Of a DNA stretch of 49,988 bases, positions 16,422 to 24,483 are shown one piece after another (within the stretch, counting starts at the first letter, position 1; the number at the start of each line of letters is the position of its first letter). Made by a program: the position numbers and the translations under genes. The DNA comes from an uncultured Bacteroidota bacterium (GTDB lineage Bacteria > Bacteroidota > Bacteroidia > Bacteroidales > P3). The DNA lies in contig CACZUZ010000012.1 in NCBI GenBank assembly GCA_902784465.1, forward strand, positions 1 through 49,988, written 5' to 3'. Under the pieces are notes generated by a model. That model was not told the origin of the DNA, searched no databases, and was given only the letters and a program-made list of their open reading frames with translations.

Positions 16422-16616
16422 ATGGAACACACGTTTAGTGCCATCATCGAGCGTAGTGGCGACATGGACGCCACCTATGTAGTTGTGCCCGTCAACATCC
16501 GCGAGGTGTACGGCAAGGGGCGCATCAAGGTTGATAACCTAAGCTCCATTAACATACGCACCTCTGTACGTCCTTTGAAATGTCAAGAGCTGCCATGCTG
16601 GATTTCACCGGTTTGA
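16422..16616 (+). pseudogene. Truncated DUF1905-like protein
   Basis: The first ~38 residues (FSAIIERSGDMDATYVVVPV, REVYGKGRIKV) match the start of DUF1905 beta-barrel proteins. Homology then stops abruptly and the frame ends after 26 unrelated residues. The family is normally about 80-100 aa. It starts 10 bp after the ATPase stop, so it may be transcribed with it. Nothing further is recognisable up to the M6 peptidase promoter at 16685. Confidence 0.55.
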
Positions 16617-16684
16617 CTGGCTGGGTATTGTCCGTTTTTTTTCACATTTCAAGCGGACACACATAATAATACAAAACTATTTTG

Positions 16685-16693
16685 TATATTTGC
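16685..16693 (+). promoter_or_regulatory. -7 promoter element abutting the M6 peptidase start (TATATTTGC)
   Basis: TATATTTGC ends only 3 nt before ATG 16697. If this is the working element, transcription starts at the start codon and the mRNA is leaderless. Confidence 0.55.
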
Positions 16694-16696
16694 ACT

Positions 16697-18223
16697 ATGA
16701 AAAAATTCGCATATCTACTGCTTAGCATACTGATATTGTCACAGATAGCGGTAGCACAGACAACCACCGAACTGACCAATCTGGTTGTATTTGTCCGCTT
16801 TGCCGACGACGAGGAAATCGACTTCCCCTTCAACGATATGGACACCATGTTCAACGGACGCACCCCGGGCGAGTTCACTGTATACAACTTTTTCGATGTG
16901 CTCACCTACGGACAGATACACTACAACACGGTGTACCCGAACAATGTTACGGATGGTGTCATTGTCTCTTATCAGGACATTCATCCCCGCGGCTATTACC
17001 GTCCCTACAGCGAGGATAATCCCGACGGCTATCGGGGAGAGAATCCGAAGAAGGGAATATCGATGCGCGAGGCGGAGTTGCTGGCTCGCTCTCTTGACTT
17101 TGTCAACTCGCAGCATCTGGTGGACAGCGCCGTGGTACTCGATGGCAACGGCGACGGGTATATCGACAATATCAGCTTCATCGTCAAAGGAGATGTCGAG
17201 GGGTGGGGTGAACTGCTGTGGCCACACATGGAGTTCTTCCCCCACGATTCGATAGACCATCTTGTCACCGTCAACGGTGTCTTGCCCGACATCTTCAACA
17301 TGGAGTTCGAAGGCTCCGGAAGCAAGTTCTCCACCAATGTCTTCCGTCACGAGATGGGCCATTCGCTCTACCTGCCCGACCTCTATCACTATCAGGACTA
17401 TACCCACATAAGCCAAGCGGGGATATGGGACATGATGGCGCTGAGTGAGTTCCGCAACCAAACCGCCGCCATCATGAAAAGCAAAATACTCCATGTATGT
17501 GACGAGCCCGTGCAAATCACCGCCGACGGCGACTATACGCTGAGGAGTGCCGGTTCAAGCCCTACGCAGAACTGCTACTATATCAAGTCCGCCATCGACA
17601 CCACACAATGGTTTGTATTCGAGTACCGCAACAAAGGCGACCTCTTCGAGGAGGACATACCGGGTACGGGTCTGGTAATCTCGCGATGGGTCGACTCCAT
17701 ACCGCTCGACAGGGAAGGGATGTACCACAACCCCTACTTCGACAACGGGGACTACGTCCACCTGCTGTGGATATTCCGACCCGGAAGCAGCGACGACACC
17801 ACCAACGGAAGGCTCTCACGAGCTTTCTTCAGCATGGCATCGGGACGGACATCGTTCGGGCCCTCCACCGACCCCCACCCCTACCTCACCGACGGAACTC
17901 CAGAGCAAAGCTTCGAGATTACCGACATCCAAGAACAAGACAGCACGCTGACATTCCATGTGCATTTCCTGCAGACGGGCATCGACGAAAACGACGACAG
18001 GAGAGCCACCATCAGCATCTATCCCAACCCCGCCAGCAGCCAGCTGACGGTTGAGGGCATCGCCGAGAACAGCCGCATAGAGGTTTACAATGCTTTAGGC
18101 AGCCTTCAGCTTGTCGCATCCCGACCCAGTTTCTCCATCTCGTCACTGCCCACAGGCATCTACCTGCTGAAGATACATCTTCCCGATGGACAAGTGTTAC
18201 ATCGCAAAATTATAAAATACTAA
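16697..18223 (+). CDS. T9SS-secreted M6-family metalloprotease
   Basis: 508-residue secreted protease. The start is MKKFAYLLLS, since the five upstream in-frame codons overlap the promoter. The signal peptide ends near AVAQ (residue 21). The zinc motif is HEMGH (His218-His222) in FRHEMGHSLYLPDLYH, followed by GIWDMMA. This matches M6 (immune inhibitor A-like) peptidases, whose third ligand lies just beyond. The C-terminal ~75 residues start with SIYPNPASSQL and end with GIYLLKIHLPDGQVLHRKII, a type A T9SS sorting domain, so the enzyme is expected on the cell surface or released. A lipoprotein gene follows 32 bp later. Substrate unknown. Confidence 0.85.
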   Translation: MKKFAYLLLSILILSQIAVAQTTTELTNLVVFVRFADDEEIDFPFNDMDTMFNGRTPGEFTVYNFFDVLTYGQIHYNTVYPNNVTDGVIVSYQDIHPRGYYRPYSEDNPDGYRGENPKKGISMREAELLARSLDFVNSQHLVDSAVVLDGNGDGYIDNISFIVKGDVEGWGELLWPHMEFFPHDSIDHLVTVNGVLPDIFNMEFEGSGSKFSTNVFRHEMGHSLYLPDLYHYQDYTHISQAGIWDMMALSEFRNQTAAIMKSKILHVCDEPVQITADGDYTLRSAGSSPTQNCYYIKSAIDTTQWFVFEYRNKGDLFEEDIPGTGLVISRWVDSIPLDREGMYHNPYFDNGDYVHLLWIFRPGSSDDTTNGRLSRAFFSMASGRTSFGPSTDPHPYLTDGTPEQSFEITDIQEQDSTLTFHVHFLQTGIDENDDRRATISIYPNPASSQLTVEGIAENSRIEVYNALGSLQLVASRPSFSISSLPTGIYLLKIHLPDGQVLHRKIIKY

Positions 18224-18255
18224 ATAACAAATTATTAACCCTTAAAAAAAACATT

Positions 18256-18699
18256 ATGATTAAATCTATCAAAAGACTGGCTCTGCTGTTTGTAGCAGCC
18301 GCCACAATGCTGAATGTATCCTGCGGCAAGGATGAGCCGGAGCAAAAACCCGAGCCCGAAACGCCGCAAATCATGAACCTTGTCGGCACAACGTGGAAAT
18401 TCTACTATGAAGGCGATGTCCAGGGTGTAGAACTCACTATGACCGATGAACTTACGATTTTCTCTGCCGACTCACTCACTCGCCATGTCGCCGCAGTAAT
18501 TGCAGGACAAGCAAGGGAGCAAAACAGCACCCTACACTACACCTGGGACGGTACCACCCTGGCCCTAACAGGGACTAGTGTGGTTCTCACATACCGTAAA
18601 AGCGACAATGTCTTTTTCCGAGCACCTGAAGACGACCCGGAAATGGCTCAGATAATGAACATGCTTGGAATCACCGAGTTGGTATACGAAAAACAGTAA
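18256..18699 (+). CDS. Small lipoprotein, lipocalin-like
   Basis: 147-residue lipoprotein: basic start, hydrophobic stretch, then NVSC with Cys23 as the lipidation site, followed by a Lys/Glu/Pro-rich linker. The body begins LVGTTWKFYYEG and contains repeated beta-strand patterns ending LVYEKQ, like the short lipocalin-type lipoproteins common in Bacteroidales. It is 32 bp after the M6 protease, the same direction, and followed by a strong terminator, so it probably shares that transcript. Specific function unknown. Confidence 0.7.
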   Translation: MIKSIKRLALLFVAAATMLNVSCGKDEPEQKPEPETPQIMNLVGTTWKFYYEGDVQGVELTMTDELTIFSADSLTRHVAAVIAGQAREQNSTLHYTWDGTTLALTGTSVVLTYRKSDNVFFRAPEDDPEMAQIMNMLGITELVYEKQ

Positions 18700-18745
18700 A
18701 CAAAAAAACACCCGACTTAGAGTACCATATACCTTTGTCTAATAA

Positions 18746-18788
18746 AAACAACAGATAACCATATTGCTGGTTATCTGTTGTTTCTTTT
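18746..18788. terminator. Bidirectional intrinsic terminator
   Basis: A perfect 16-bp stem (arms 18746-18761 and 18768-18783, core ACAACAGATAACCA) with a 6-nt loop. It has a T-rich tail on the plus strand (TTTCTTTTT) and the equivalent A-rich flank on the other. It sits between the convergent lipoprotein and subtilase genes and can serve both. Confidence 0.9.
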
Positions 18789-18805
18789 TGTGGAATGTCA
18801 GAATG

Positions 18806-21136
18806 TCAGAACGCCAACTGCAATCCCACTTCAAGGCGAGGCAGCAGCACCTTGTCGGCGGCAACATCCTTGCCGATGCCGTTCATGCGGTAACGGGCAT
18901 AGATGCCGAGCCAGTCGCGCGAAATCCTCGTCGCCAGTCCCCAGTTCCATCTGTAGTCGCCCATGGCTTCCGTACCTCGCACCACCTCTTTCCTGTTGAC
19001 GGCATTGCCGCTCTTGTATGAGCCATTCAGCTTGTAGACATCAAATCCCCAGCTGCCATAGACGCCGAGGTCCCAGTGCCATCCCTTGTGGAAGATGCCG
19101 CCAGGAACGAAACGGACTCGCTGGTAGAGTTCCAGGCCTAACTGTCCGATATTCACACGATGCTTGCTGACACCGTTATCCAGCCAGCGGACATTGTCGT
19201 CCATGCCCACAACGGTATCCAAATGGTTGACAGCGTCTTTCTTTAGGCGGAAACCAGTATTGTCATAGTCGAAAGCGAGACCCCATCCGTAGGATTTGGA
19301 GAAATAGTGGGTATAGCGGACGCCAAGATGTTTTGCCGGCGACCAAAAGTTTGTCTGCAACTCCTGGTCGCTGGTTCTCACAGCCACTCCGAGCATGAAA
19401 TAAGGTTCCCACTTACCTCTCTTCTCATCGAGGCGGGTCGAGAAGTGCCGGTTGTCACTGAGTGACTGGGGAATCGAACATTCGACGTCGTCATTGTCCA
19501 GAAGCACGACATACATCTCATCATCACCGCCGCATGCCGCAGTCGACGGAGAGAAATGATAGCTCTCCGTGTAGCCCTCAAAATGGACAGTGACTATATT
19601 AGCCTTTCTCACCATAATGTTCGTTTCTTTCCCCAATTCTTCAAACTCCAATTTGCGGTAGTCTATTATAGTGCCATCTGCGCGGCAGCTCTTGATGAAC
19701 ATTCGGCACTTCCCGTTATCGACAAGGGGGACGATACGGACGAAACCATCGCCAGGCACGAACCGGAAGGTAGGCTCCGCCTCCTTACGGTCGCCGGTGA
19801 AATAGCTGGCCTGCGGCACACCGTAGCCGAAGCTGTAGTCGCAATAGGGGTAGAGGTCTCCCGACTTCTCTATCTCATGGAACAGATCCATGGTCTTGAT
19901 GCCCTTGCGGCTCTGCATGGCGCAGGCTGCAAATCCTGCCACCAAGGGGCAGCTGAAGCTTGTACCAGGAACCATGAAGTATTCCTGGTTGCTTGAGCCC
20001 GTGTTTGCAGTCCAGGCGTAGGCAAAGGCGCAGACATTGGGTTTCTGTCGGCCGTCAGCGCTGGGGCCATAGCTGCTGAACGAGGTACGCTGATAGTCGG
20101 TAAGGCTAGGGTTGATGCCACCCACGCAGAGCACGCTGTCAGCATCGGAAGGAGTGATGATGGTGTACCAGCTCTTGTCGTCGCCCTCGTTGCCGGCCGA
20201 GTTGCACACCAGCATACCCTTGCGGGCTGCCATGTTGGCGGCCTTGGCGACATAGCTCTGACCGTTCATGTCCCTGGTGTAGTAGCGGTCTTTGCCGTAG
20301 CCCAGCGAGGAGCTGATGATGTTGGCGCCGTTCTTGTCGGCCCATTCAACGGCCATTTGCCACCAAACCTCTTCTTTGAAAGGCTCGGCCTCCACCTCTG
20401 TGCGAGCCAGCAGAAACTCGGCACCCGTGGCCAAACCCAGATCCATATTATACTGTCGGGCAGCAATGCAACTGAGCGTCATCAGTCCATGACTGTTCCA
20501 CCCATAGACGTTCTCCTTCTTGTTGGGGAAGTTCCAGGTCTTGATGATGCGGCCCTCGTCACGCAGGTGCTTGAAGGCGGCATGAGTGTTGACTTGCGGG
20601 AAGCCACCGTCGAAGACAGCAATGCGTATGCCCTTGCCGTCGATACCCTTGTCGCGGAAATGCTTGCCGCCCATGCGGACAAGCTGATCATGCAAGAGTG
20701 AATATGTCGAGGGTTCGGACAGCTGAAACTGTGCAGAATGGACTGGCATACTTTTTTTTGCCAAGTGCATGTTGCTTTCGATGGCGACTATCTCCCTGAC
20801 GAAGGGCAGTTTGCCGATGGCAGCAATCTGTTCGGGCGTAGCCATGACGGCAGCGGCGTTGAGCCAGCGGCTCTCCCCCACCCCTTCGGTGGCAAGGGCG
20901 TTGACCTGCTGCACATAGCTTTGATTCAGCGGGTAGTTACTAATATCGTAGAGGTCAGCCTCATTGATTTGGTATCGTTCGATAGCCTTGGCATCGAAAT
21001 AACTGTAAGGGTCAAAGGTTGTGCCAGCCTTGTCGGTCAGCATTATCCAGTAGCACCCTTGCGAATGGAGTACTGAGAACTGAAAACAGAAAAATGTGAG
21101 CATCAAGAAAGCTCTGATTGTTTTTTTCATAACCAT
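18806..21136 (-). CDS. S8 subtilase with C-terminal outer-membrane beta-barrel-like region (paralogue 1)
   Basis: 776-residue protein (start at MVMKK or two codons later). The signal peptide ends near LHSQ (about 26). An N-terminal GCYWIMLTDKAGTTFDPYSY region is the pro-domain type seen in Bacteroidota subtilases. The catalytic triad is visible: Asp176 (AVFDGGF), His216 (NSHGLM) and Ser393 (GTSFSCP), with oxyanion Asn316 (SAGNEG). After the protease domain and a beta-rich linker, residues about 600-776 show alternating amphipathic strands (LGVRYTHYFSKSYGWGLAFDY, HWDLGVYGSWGFDVY, WLGIYARYRM) and end LPRLEVGLQLAF with terminal Phe. That resembles a small outer-membrane beta-barrel. There is no T9SS sorting domain, unlike most relatives. 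It is a tandem paralogue of the next gene, 34 bp away. Confidence 0.85.
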   Translation of the reverse strand: MVMKKTIRAFLMLTFFCFQFSVLHSQGCYWIMLTDKAGTTFDPYSYFDAKAIERYQINEADLYDISNYPLNQSYVQQVNALATEGVGESRWLNAAAVMATPEQIAAIGKLPFVREIVAIESNMHLAKKSMPVHSAQFQLSEPSTYSLLHDQLVRMGGKHFRDKGIDGKGIRIAVFDGGFPQVNTHAAFKHLRDEGRIIKTWNFPNKKENVYGWNSHGLMTLSCIAARQYNMDLGLATGAEFLLARTEVEAEPFKEEVWWQMAVEWADKNGANIISSSLGYGKDRYYTRDMNGQSYVAKAANMAARKGMLVCNSAGNEGDDKSWYTIITPSDADSVLCVGGINPSLTDYQRTSFSSYGPSADGRQKPNVCAFAYAWTANTGSSNQEYFMVPGTSFSCPLVAGFAACAMQSRKGIKTMDLFHEIEKSGDLYPYCDYSFGYGVPQASYFTGDRKEAEPTFRFVPGDGFVRIVPLVDNGKCRMFIKSCRADGTIIDYRKLEFEELGKETNIMVRKANIVTVHFEGYTESYHFSPSTAACGGDDEMYVVLLDNDDVECSIPQSLSDNRHFSTRLDEKRGKWEPYFMLGVAVRTSDQELQTNFWSPAKHLGVRYTHYFSKSYGWGLAFDYDNTGFRLKKDAVNHLDTVVGMDDNVRWLDNGVSKHRVNIGQLGLELYQRVRFVPGGIFHKGWHWDLGVYGSWGFDVYKLNGSYKSGNAVNRKEVVRGTEAMGDYRWNWGLATRISRDWLGIYARYRMNGIGKDVAADKVLLPRLEVGLQLAF

Positions 21137-21170
21137 AACTTATTATTATATATAATTCAATTATTTGACA

Positions 21171-23609
21171 CTAATAGGAGATTTGGAGTCCCAATGTTAG
21201 GCGTGGGAGTTCAATGTCTGTTTGGCTCATTCGCAGACGTCCATAGATGCCAATCCAGTTCCATACAAGTCGTGATGAGATACCCCAGGTGTATTTATCA
21301 AGGGCTTTCAACCGACGATAGCTATCGGTCCGCGAAGTACCCTGACCCCCTATTTCTTCAGCACCATACTCCACGCGGTAATAACTAATCTGGGAACTAC
21401 CGTAGAGGCCCAAATCCCAATGCAAGCCCTTGCTGTTGAGCGAACGACCCTGGACGATACGGATGCGCTGGAAAAGTTCCAGTTTTGTATTTAAGAACGA
21501 GAGTCGTTTTTTCTCGACATTGGTGAAATCGGTCAAAGCCAACCTGTTGTCCCACACATTCGGTTCGCCCTGCTCGTAACGGAATGTACACCATCCCACT
21601 TCGAACGCGGCACCCAAAGAATACCATTTCTTGAAATTGCGCATATAGCGAAAACCGGTATTGAATTCGTCGCTGTAGCGTAGCGGAGCCCCGTGACCGA
21701 AAGTCCATTGCATGCCATACTGCAGATATGACTCCGATAAGTATTTCTGTCCCACACCCCAGTTGGACACCCTGTTGGCTTCGAGACTGCGATTGCCATA
21801 CTGTTTGTAGTCGCTCTTGACCACTCCCATCGAGTCGATGACATAGTATTCAAATTTCTCTTGTTTTCCGGCGAAATAGGCGCTGTCGAGTTTTGAGAGT
21901 CTGTATCTGTTGGTGAAGCCGTTGACGTGGGCGACAAGCTCATAGCCCGTTAAGGCACCTTTGGGAATGGCTATGCGCGTGGACTCGTCGAATGTATTGC
22001 TGCCCAAGTTGACATATCTGTCAACCAAGCCCTTGCGGTCCTGGATTTTGAACATGACTACATTCTCCATATTACCCTCTTTTACTTCACTCGTCAGGAG
22101 ATCGAGCTTCGATAACTGCCGTTGTCTTAATCTGATGGGGCGTATTATCACATATTTTTCCCTCTCTTCAAACCAGAAAGTGGCTACATGTTCAACGATG
22201 CGTTTTGCCTCATCGAGGAAATAGGAGGCCTGAGGCACACCAAAGCCAAAGGCATAGTCGTAGTAGGGATAGAGGTCGCCACTCTCCTCGACCATACGCT
22301 TCATCTGCTGGGCATTCTTCATATTGCCTCTCATCGTCTGCCATGCGCAGGCGCAAAAACCGGCAGTAAGTGGCGACGAGAACGAGGTGCCGTAGGCGAA
22401 GGTGGTGGCGGTATCGTTGTGAGGGTCTGCAACCTCGGCATAACCGAAAGCACAGACATTAGGCTTCATTCTGCCGTCGGCCGTCGGGCCATAACTGCTG
22501 AAACTGATATGTTGGTACGATGTCAGTGATGCCACGATGCCACCCACGGAAAGTATGCTGTCGGCGTCGGCAGGCGCACCAATAATCTTCCAATTGTCGT
22601 CGCTACCCGAATTGCCAGCCGAGTTGCAGACCAGTATGCCCTTGCTTGCAGCCATGTTGGCAGCCTTCGACACGTAGCTTCGCCCATCCATCTCCCATGT
22701 GTAGTGGCGGTCCTTGGTGTAGCCCAACGAACTGTTGATGATGTCGGCTCCGTTCTTGTCGGCCCATTCTGCGGCCTGTGCCCACCAAACCTCTTCTTTG
22801 AACGGCTCGGGTTCCACCTCGGTCTTGGCAAGCAGGAAAGTGGCACCTGTGGCCAAGCCCAACTGTCTGTTGCCCAGCCGTCCGGCTATGCAGCTCAGCA
22901 CCATCGTGCCATGTGTATGGTTGTCGAACACAGTTTCCTGGTTCTTGGTGAAGTCCCAGGTTGCAACAATCTGATTGTTGTCGCGCAGATGCTTGAAGGC
23001 GGCATGGGTGTTGACTGCATGAAAGCCACCATCGAAGACTGCAATTCTCACACCGGAGCCGTCTATACCCTTGTCGACAAAGAGATTACCCTGCATCCTT
23101 ACCAGCTGGTCGGTGATTTCTGCTTTGGTATTACCAATCCCAGATTGGTGTCCATCGGAAATCTTGCCGTCGGTCTGACGGTTATTCATGTATTCAGTCA
23201 CTTCCATACCGCTGGCAATCAAGTCTGTCCGCAAAACGAAAGGCAGCTTCTCGATTGCCGCAATCTGTTCCTCGGTGGCCATGACCGCCACGGCATTGAA
23301 CCACCTGCTCTGGCCTATCAAATGAGGGCTGTTTACGGCGAAATGTACATCGTCGGAATTGTCCTTTTCCACAATTGCGCGTACCTGTTCCACGTAGCTT
23401 TCATTCAGTGGGTAGTTGCTGATGTCGTAGAGGTCGGCATTGTTAAGCCTATAGCGTTCAATGGCTTTGCTGTCGAAATAGCTGTATGGGTCGAACGTGG
23501 TGCCAGCCTTGTCGGTCAGCAAGACCCAATAACAACCTTGACCGCTGACAAACGACAGCTGCCAACTGGCAACGACAAGAAGCGTTATAAAAGCGAAAAT
23601 CTTTTTCAT
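21171..23609 (-). CDS. S8 subtilase with C-terminal outer-membrane beta-barrel-like region (paralogue 2)
   Basis: 812-residue paralogue of the downstream subtilase, sharing the N-terminal block (GCYWVLLTDKAGTTFDPYSY) and order of domains. The signal peptide ends near VSGQ (24). The triad is Asp193 (VFDGGF), His233 (HTHGTM) and Ser409 (GTSFSSP), with Asn333 (SAGNSG). Residues about 630-812 consist of probable transmembrane beta-strands (YGMQWTFGHG, YSLGAAFEVGW, LHWDLGLYGSSQISYY, WIGIYGRLRM) ending LPRLTLGLQISY with terminal Tyr, the hallmark of a final barrel strand. No T9SS tail. It begins 37 bp after recO and probably belongs to the same transcript. Proteolytic target unknown. Confidence 0.85.
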   Translation of the reverse strand: MKKIFAFITLLVVASWQLSFVSGQGCYWVLLTDKAGTTFDPYSYFDSKAIERYRLNNADLYDISNYPLNESYVEQVRAIVEKDNSDDVHFAVNSPHLIGQSRWFNAVAVMATEEQIAAIEKLPFVLRTDLIASGMEVTEYMNNRQTDGKISDGHQSGIGNTKAEITDQLVRMQGNLFVDKGIDGSGVRIAVFDGGFHAVNTHAAFKHLRDNNQIVATWDFTKNQETVFDNHTHGTMVLSCIAGRLGNRQLGLATGATFLLAKTEVEPEPFKEEVWWAQAAEWADKNGADIINSSLGYTKDRHYTWEMDGRSYVSKAANMAASKGILVCNSAGNSGSDDNWKIIGAPADADSILSVGGIVASLTSYQHISFSSYGPTADGRMKPNVCAFGYAEVADPHNDTATTFAYGTSFSSPLTAGFCACAWQTMRGNMKNAQQMKRMVEESGDLYPYYDYAFGFGVPQASYFLDEAKRIVEHVATFWFEEREKYVIIRPIRLRQRQLSKLDLLTSEVKEGNMENVVMFKIQDRKGLVDRYVNLGSNTFDESTRIAIPKGALTGYELVAHVNGFTNRYRLSKLDSAYFAGKQEKFEYYVIDSMGVVKSDYKQYGNRSLEANRVSNWGVGQKYLSESYLQYGMQWTFGHGAPLRYSDEFNTGFRYMRNFKKWYSLGAAFEVGWCTFRYEQGEPNVWDNRLALTDFTNVEKKRLSFLNTKLELFQRIRIVQGRSLNSKGLHWDLGLYGSSQISYYRVEYGAEEIGGQGTSRTDSYRRLKALDKYTWGISSRLVWNWIGIYGRLRMSQTDIELPRLTLGLQISY

Positions 23610-23646
23610 TTATTGATGGTTTTACTGTTTATTACTCTGTATTTAC

Positions 23647-24393
23647 CTACCTCAGTACCGAGTGCAGCACCTCGTGGGATTTGAAATTCTGGAAATCGGA
23701 CAGATGGATGTGATAGTATTCCAAAAGGTTCGACAACGTCGTGCCTCGCTGTCGGGCATTAAGCGACGGTGAGTTGTCATGAGCCGAGAGACACGCATGG
23801 AAATGGGAGCTGGACTCTGCGTCGAGGTAATAGTCTATGTCGCCGGACTGAAGGCTCTGCTCCATAAAAAGTGTGGGTGCGGCAAGGAAGCGGCCCTCTT
23901 TCAGGTTGAAAAAGGGTTCCCGAGGGCTATAGTTGTCCATAGGCTCAATGCCCAGATGGGTGGCGGTGCGTATCAAGAACTTAATTGGCTGGAATGCATC
24001 AGGCTCGCCATTGTCCACCTGATGCAACTCGTCGACAACATAGTCGAAAAGGGGTTGGTTCGGTTCGCTCTCTCTCAAAGACTTATACAGCACCTCATCC
24101 ATAAAAAACCGCATAGCCATCTTCACACCATCGCTGCTGTAACTGTAGCCATACGAGGCCGGACGCATCTCCTTGATGAACTGCAACTCCTTCTTAGGGC
24201 TGTTGTACACCGTCATGTCAAGATGGCTCAACGGCTGCAACAGGTTCTGCTTGGTACGTCCCTTGGGGGTACGTACACCTTTTATTATATAGGAGCAGAG
24301 TCCCAAATCGCGAGTGAAGACCTTGGCGATAACGCTGGTCTCACCATACTTGGTGGTGTGTAGCACAAGACCTTGAGTGTTGATGATTGACAA
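23647..24393 (-). CDS. recO: DNA repair protein RecO
   Basis: 248-residue RecO. The N-terminal OB-fold block is TQGLVLHTTKYGETSVIAKV ... GLCSYIIKGVR. The helical middle contains LFDYVVDEL, and the C-terminal FFNLKEGRF portion matches Bacteroidota RecO. RecO loads RecA on SSB-coated DNA with RecR/RecF and anneals single strands. The length is normal and no cysteine zinc-finger is present, as in many Gram-negatives. It lies between porZ and the subtilases on the minus strand; its only functional link to them is probably the shared transcript. Two GGGTTACAG copies lie in the 90-bp gap upstream. Confidence 0.9.
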   Translation of the reverse strand: MSIINTQGLVLHTTKYGETSVIAKVFTRDLGLCSYIIKGVRTPKGRTKQNLLQPLSHLDMTVYNSPKKELQFIKEMRPASYGYSYSSDGVKMAMRFFMDEVLYKSLRESEPNQPLFDYVVDELHQVDNGEPDAFQPIKFLIRTATHLGIEPMDNYSPREPFFNLKEGRFLAAPTLFMEQSLQSGDIDYYLDAESSSHFHACLSAHDNSPSLNARQRGTTLSNLLEYYHIHLSDFQNFKSHEVLHSVLR

Positions 24394-24483
24394 TTTGGGT
24401 TACAGTTTTAGGGTTACAGCTTGCGTATTAATGTTTGGGGGTTGGTGTCTTTTATTGAACATTGAGGTTCCGTCCCGTTTTCA

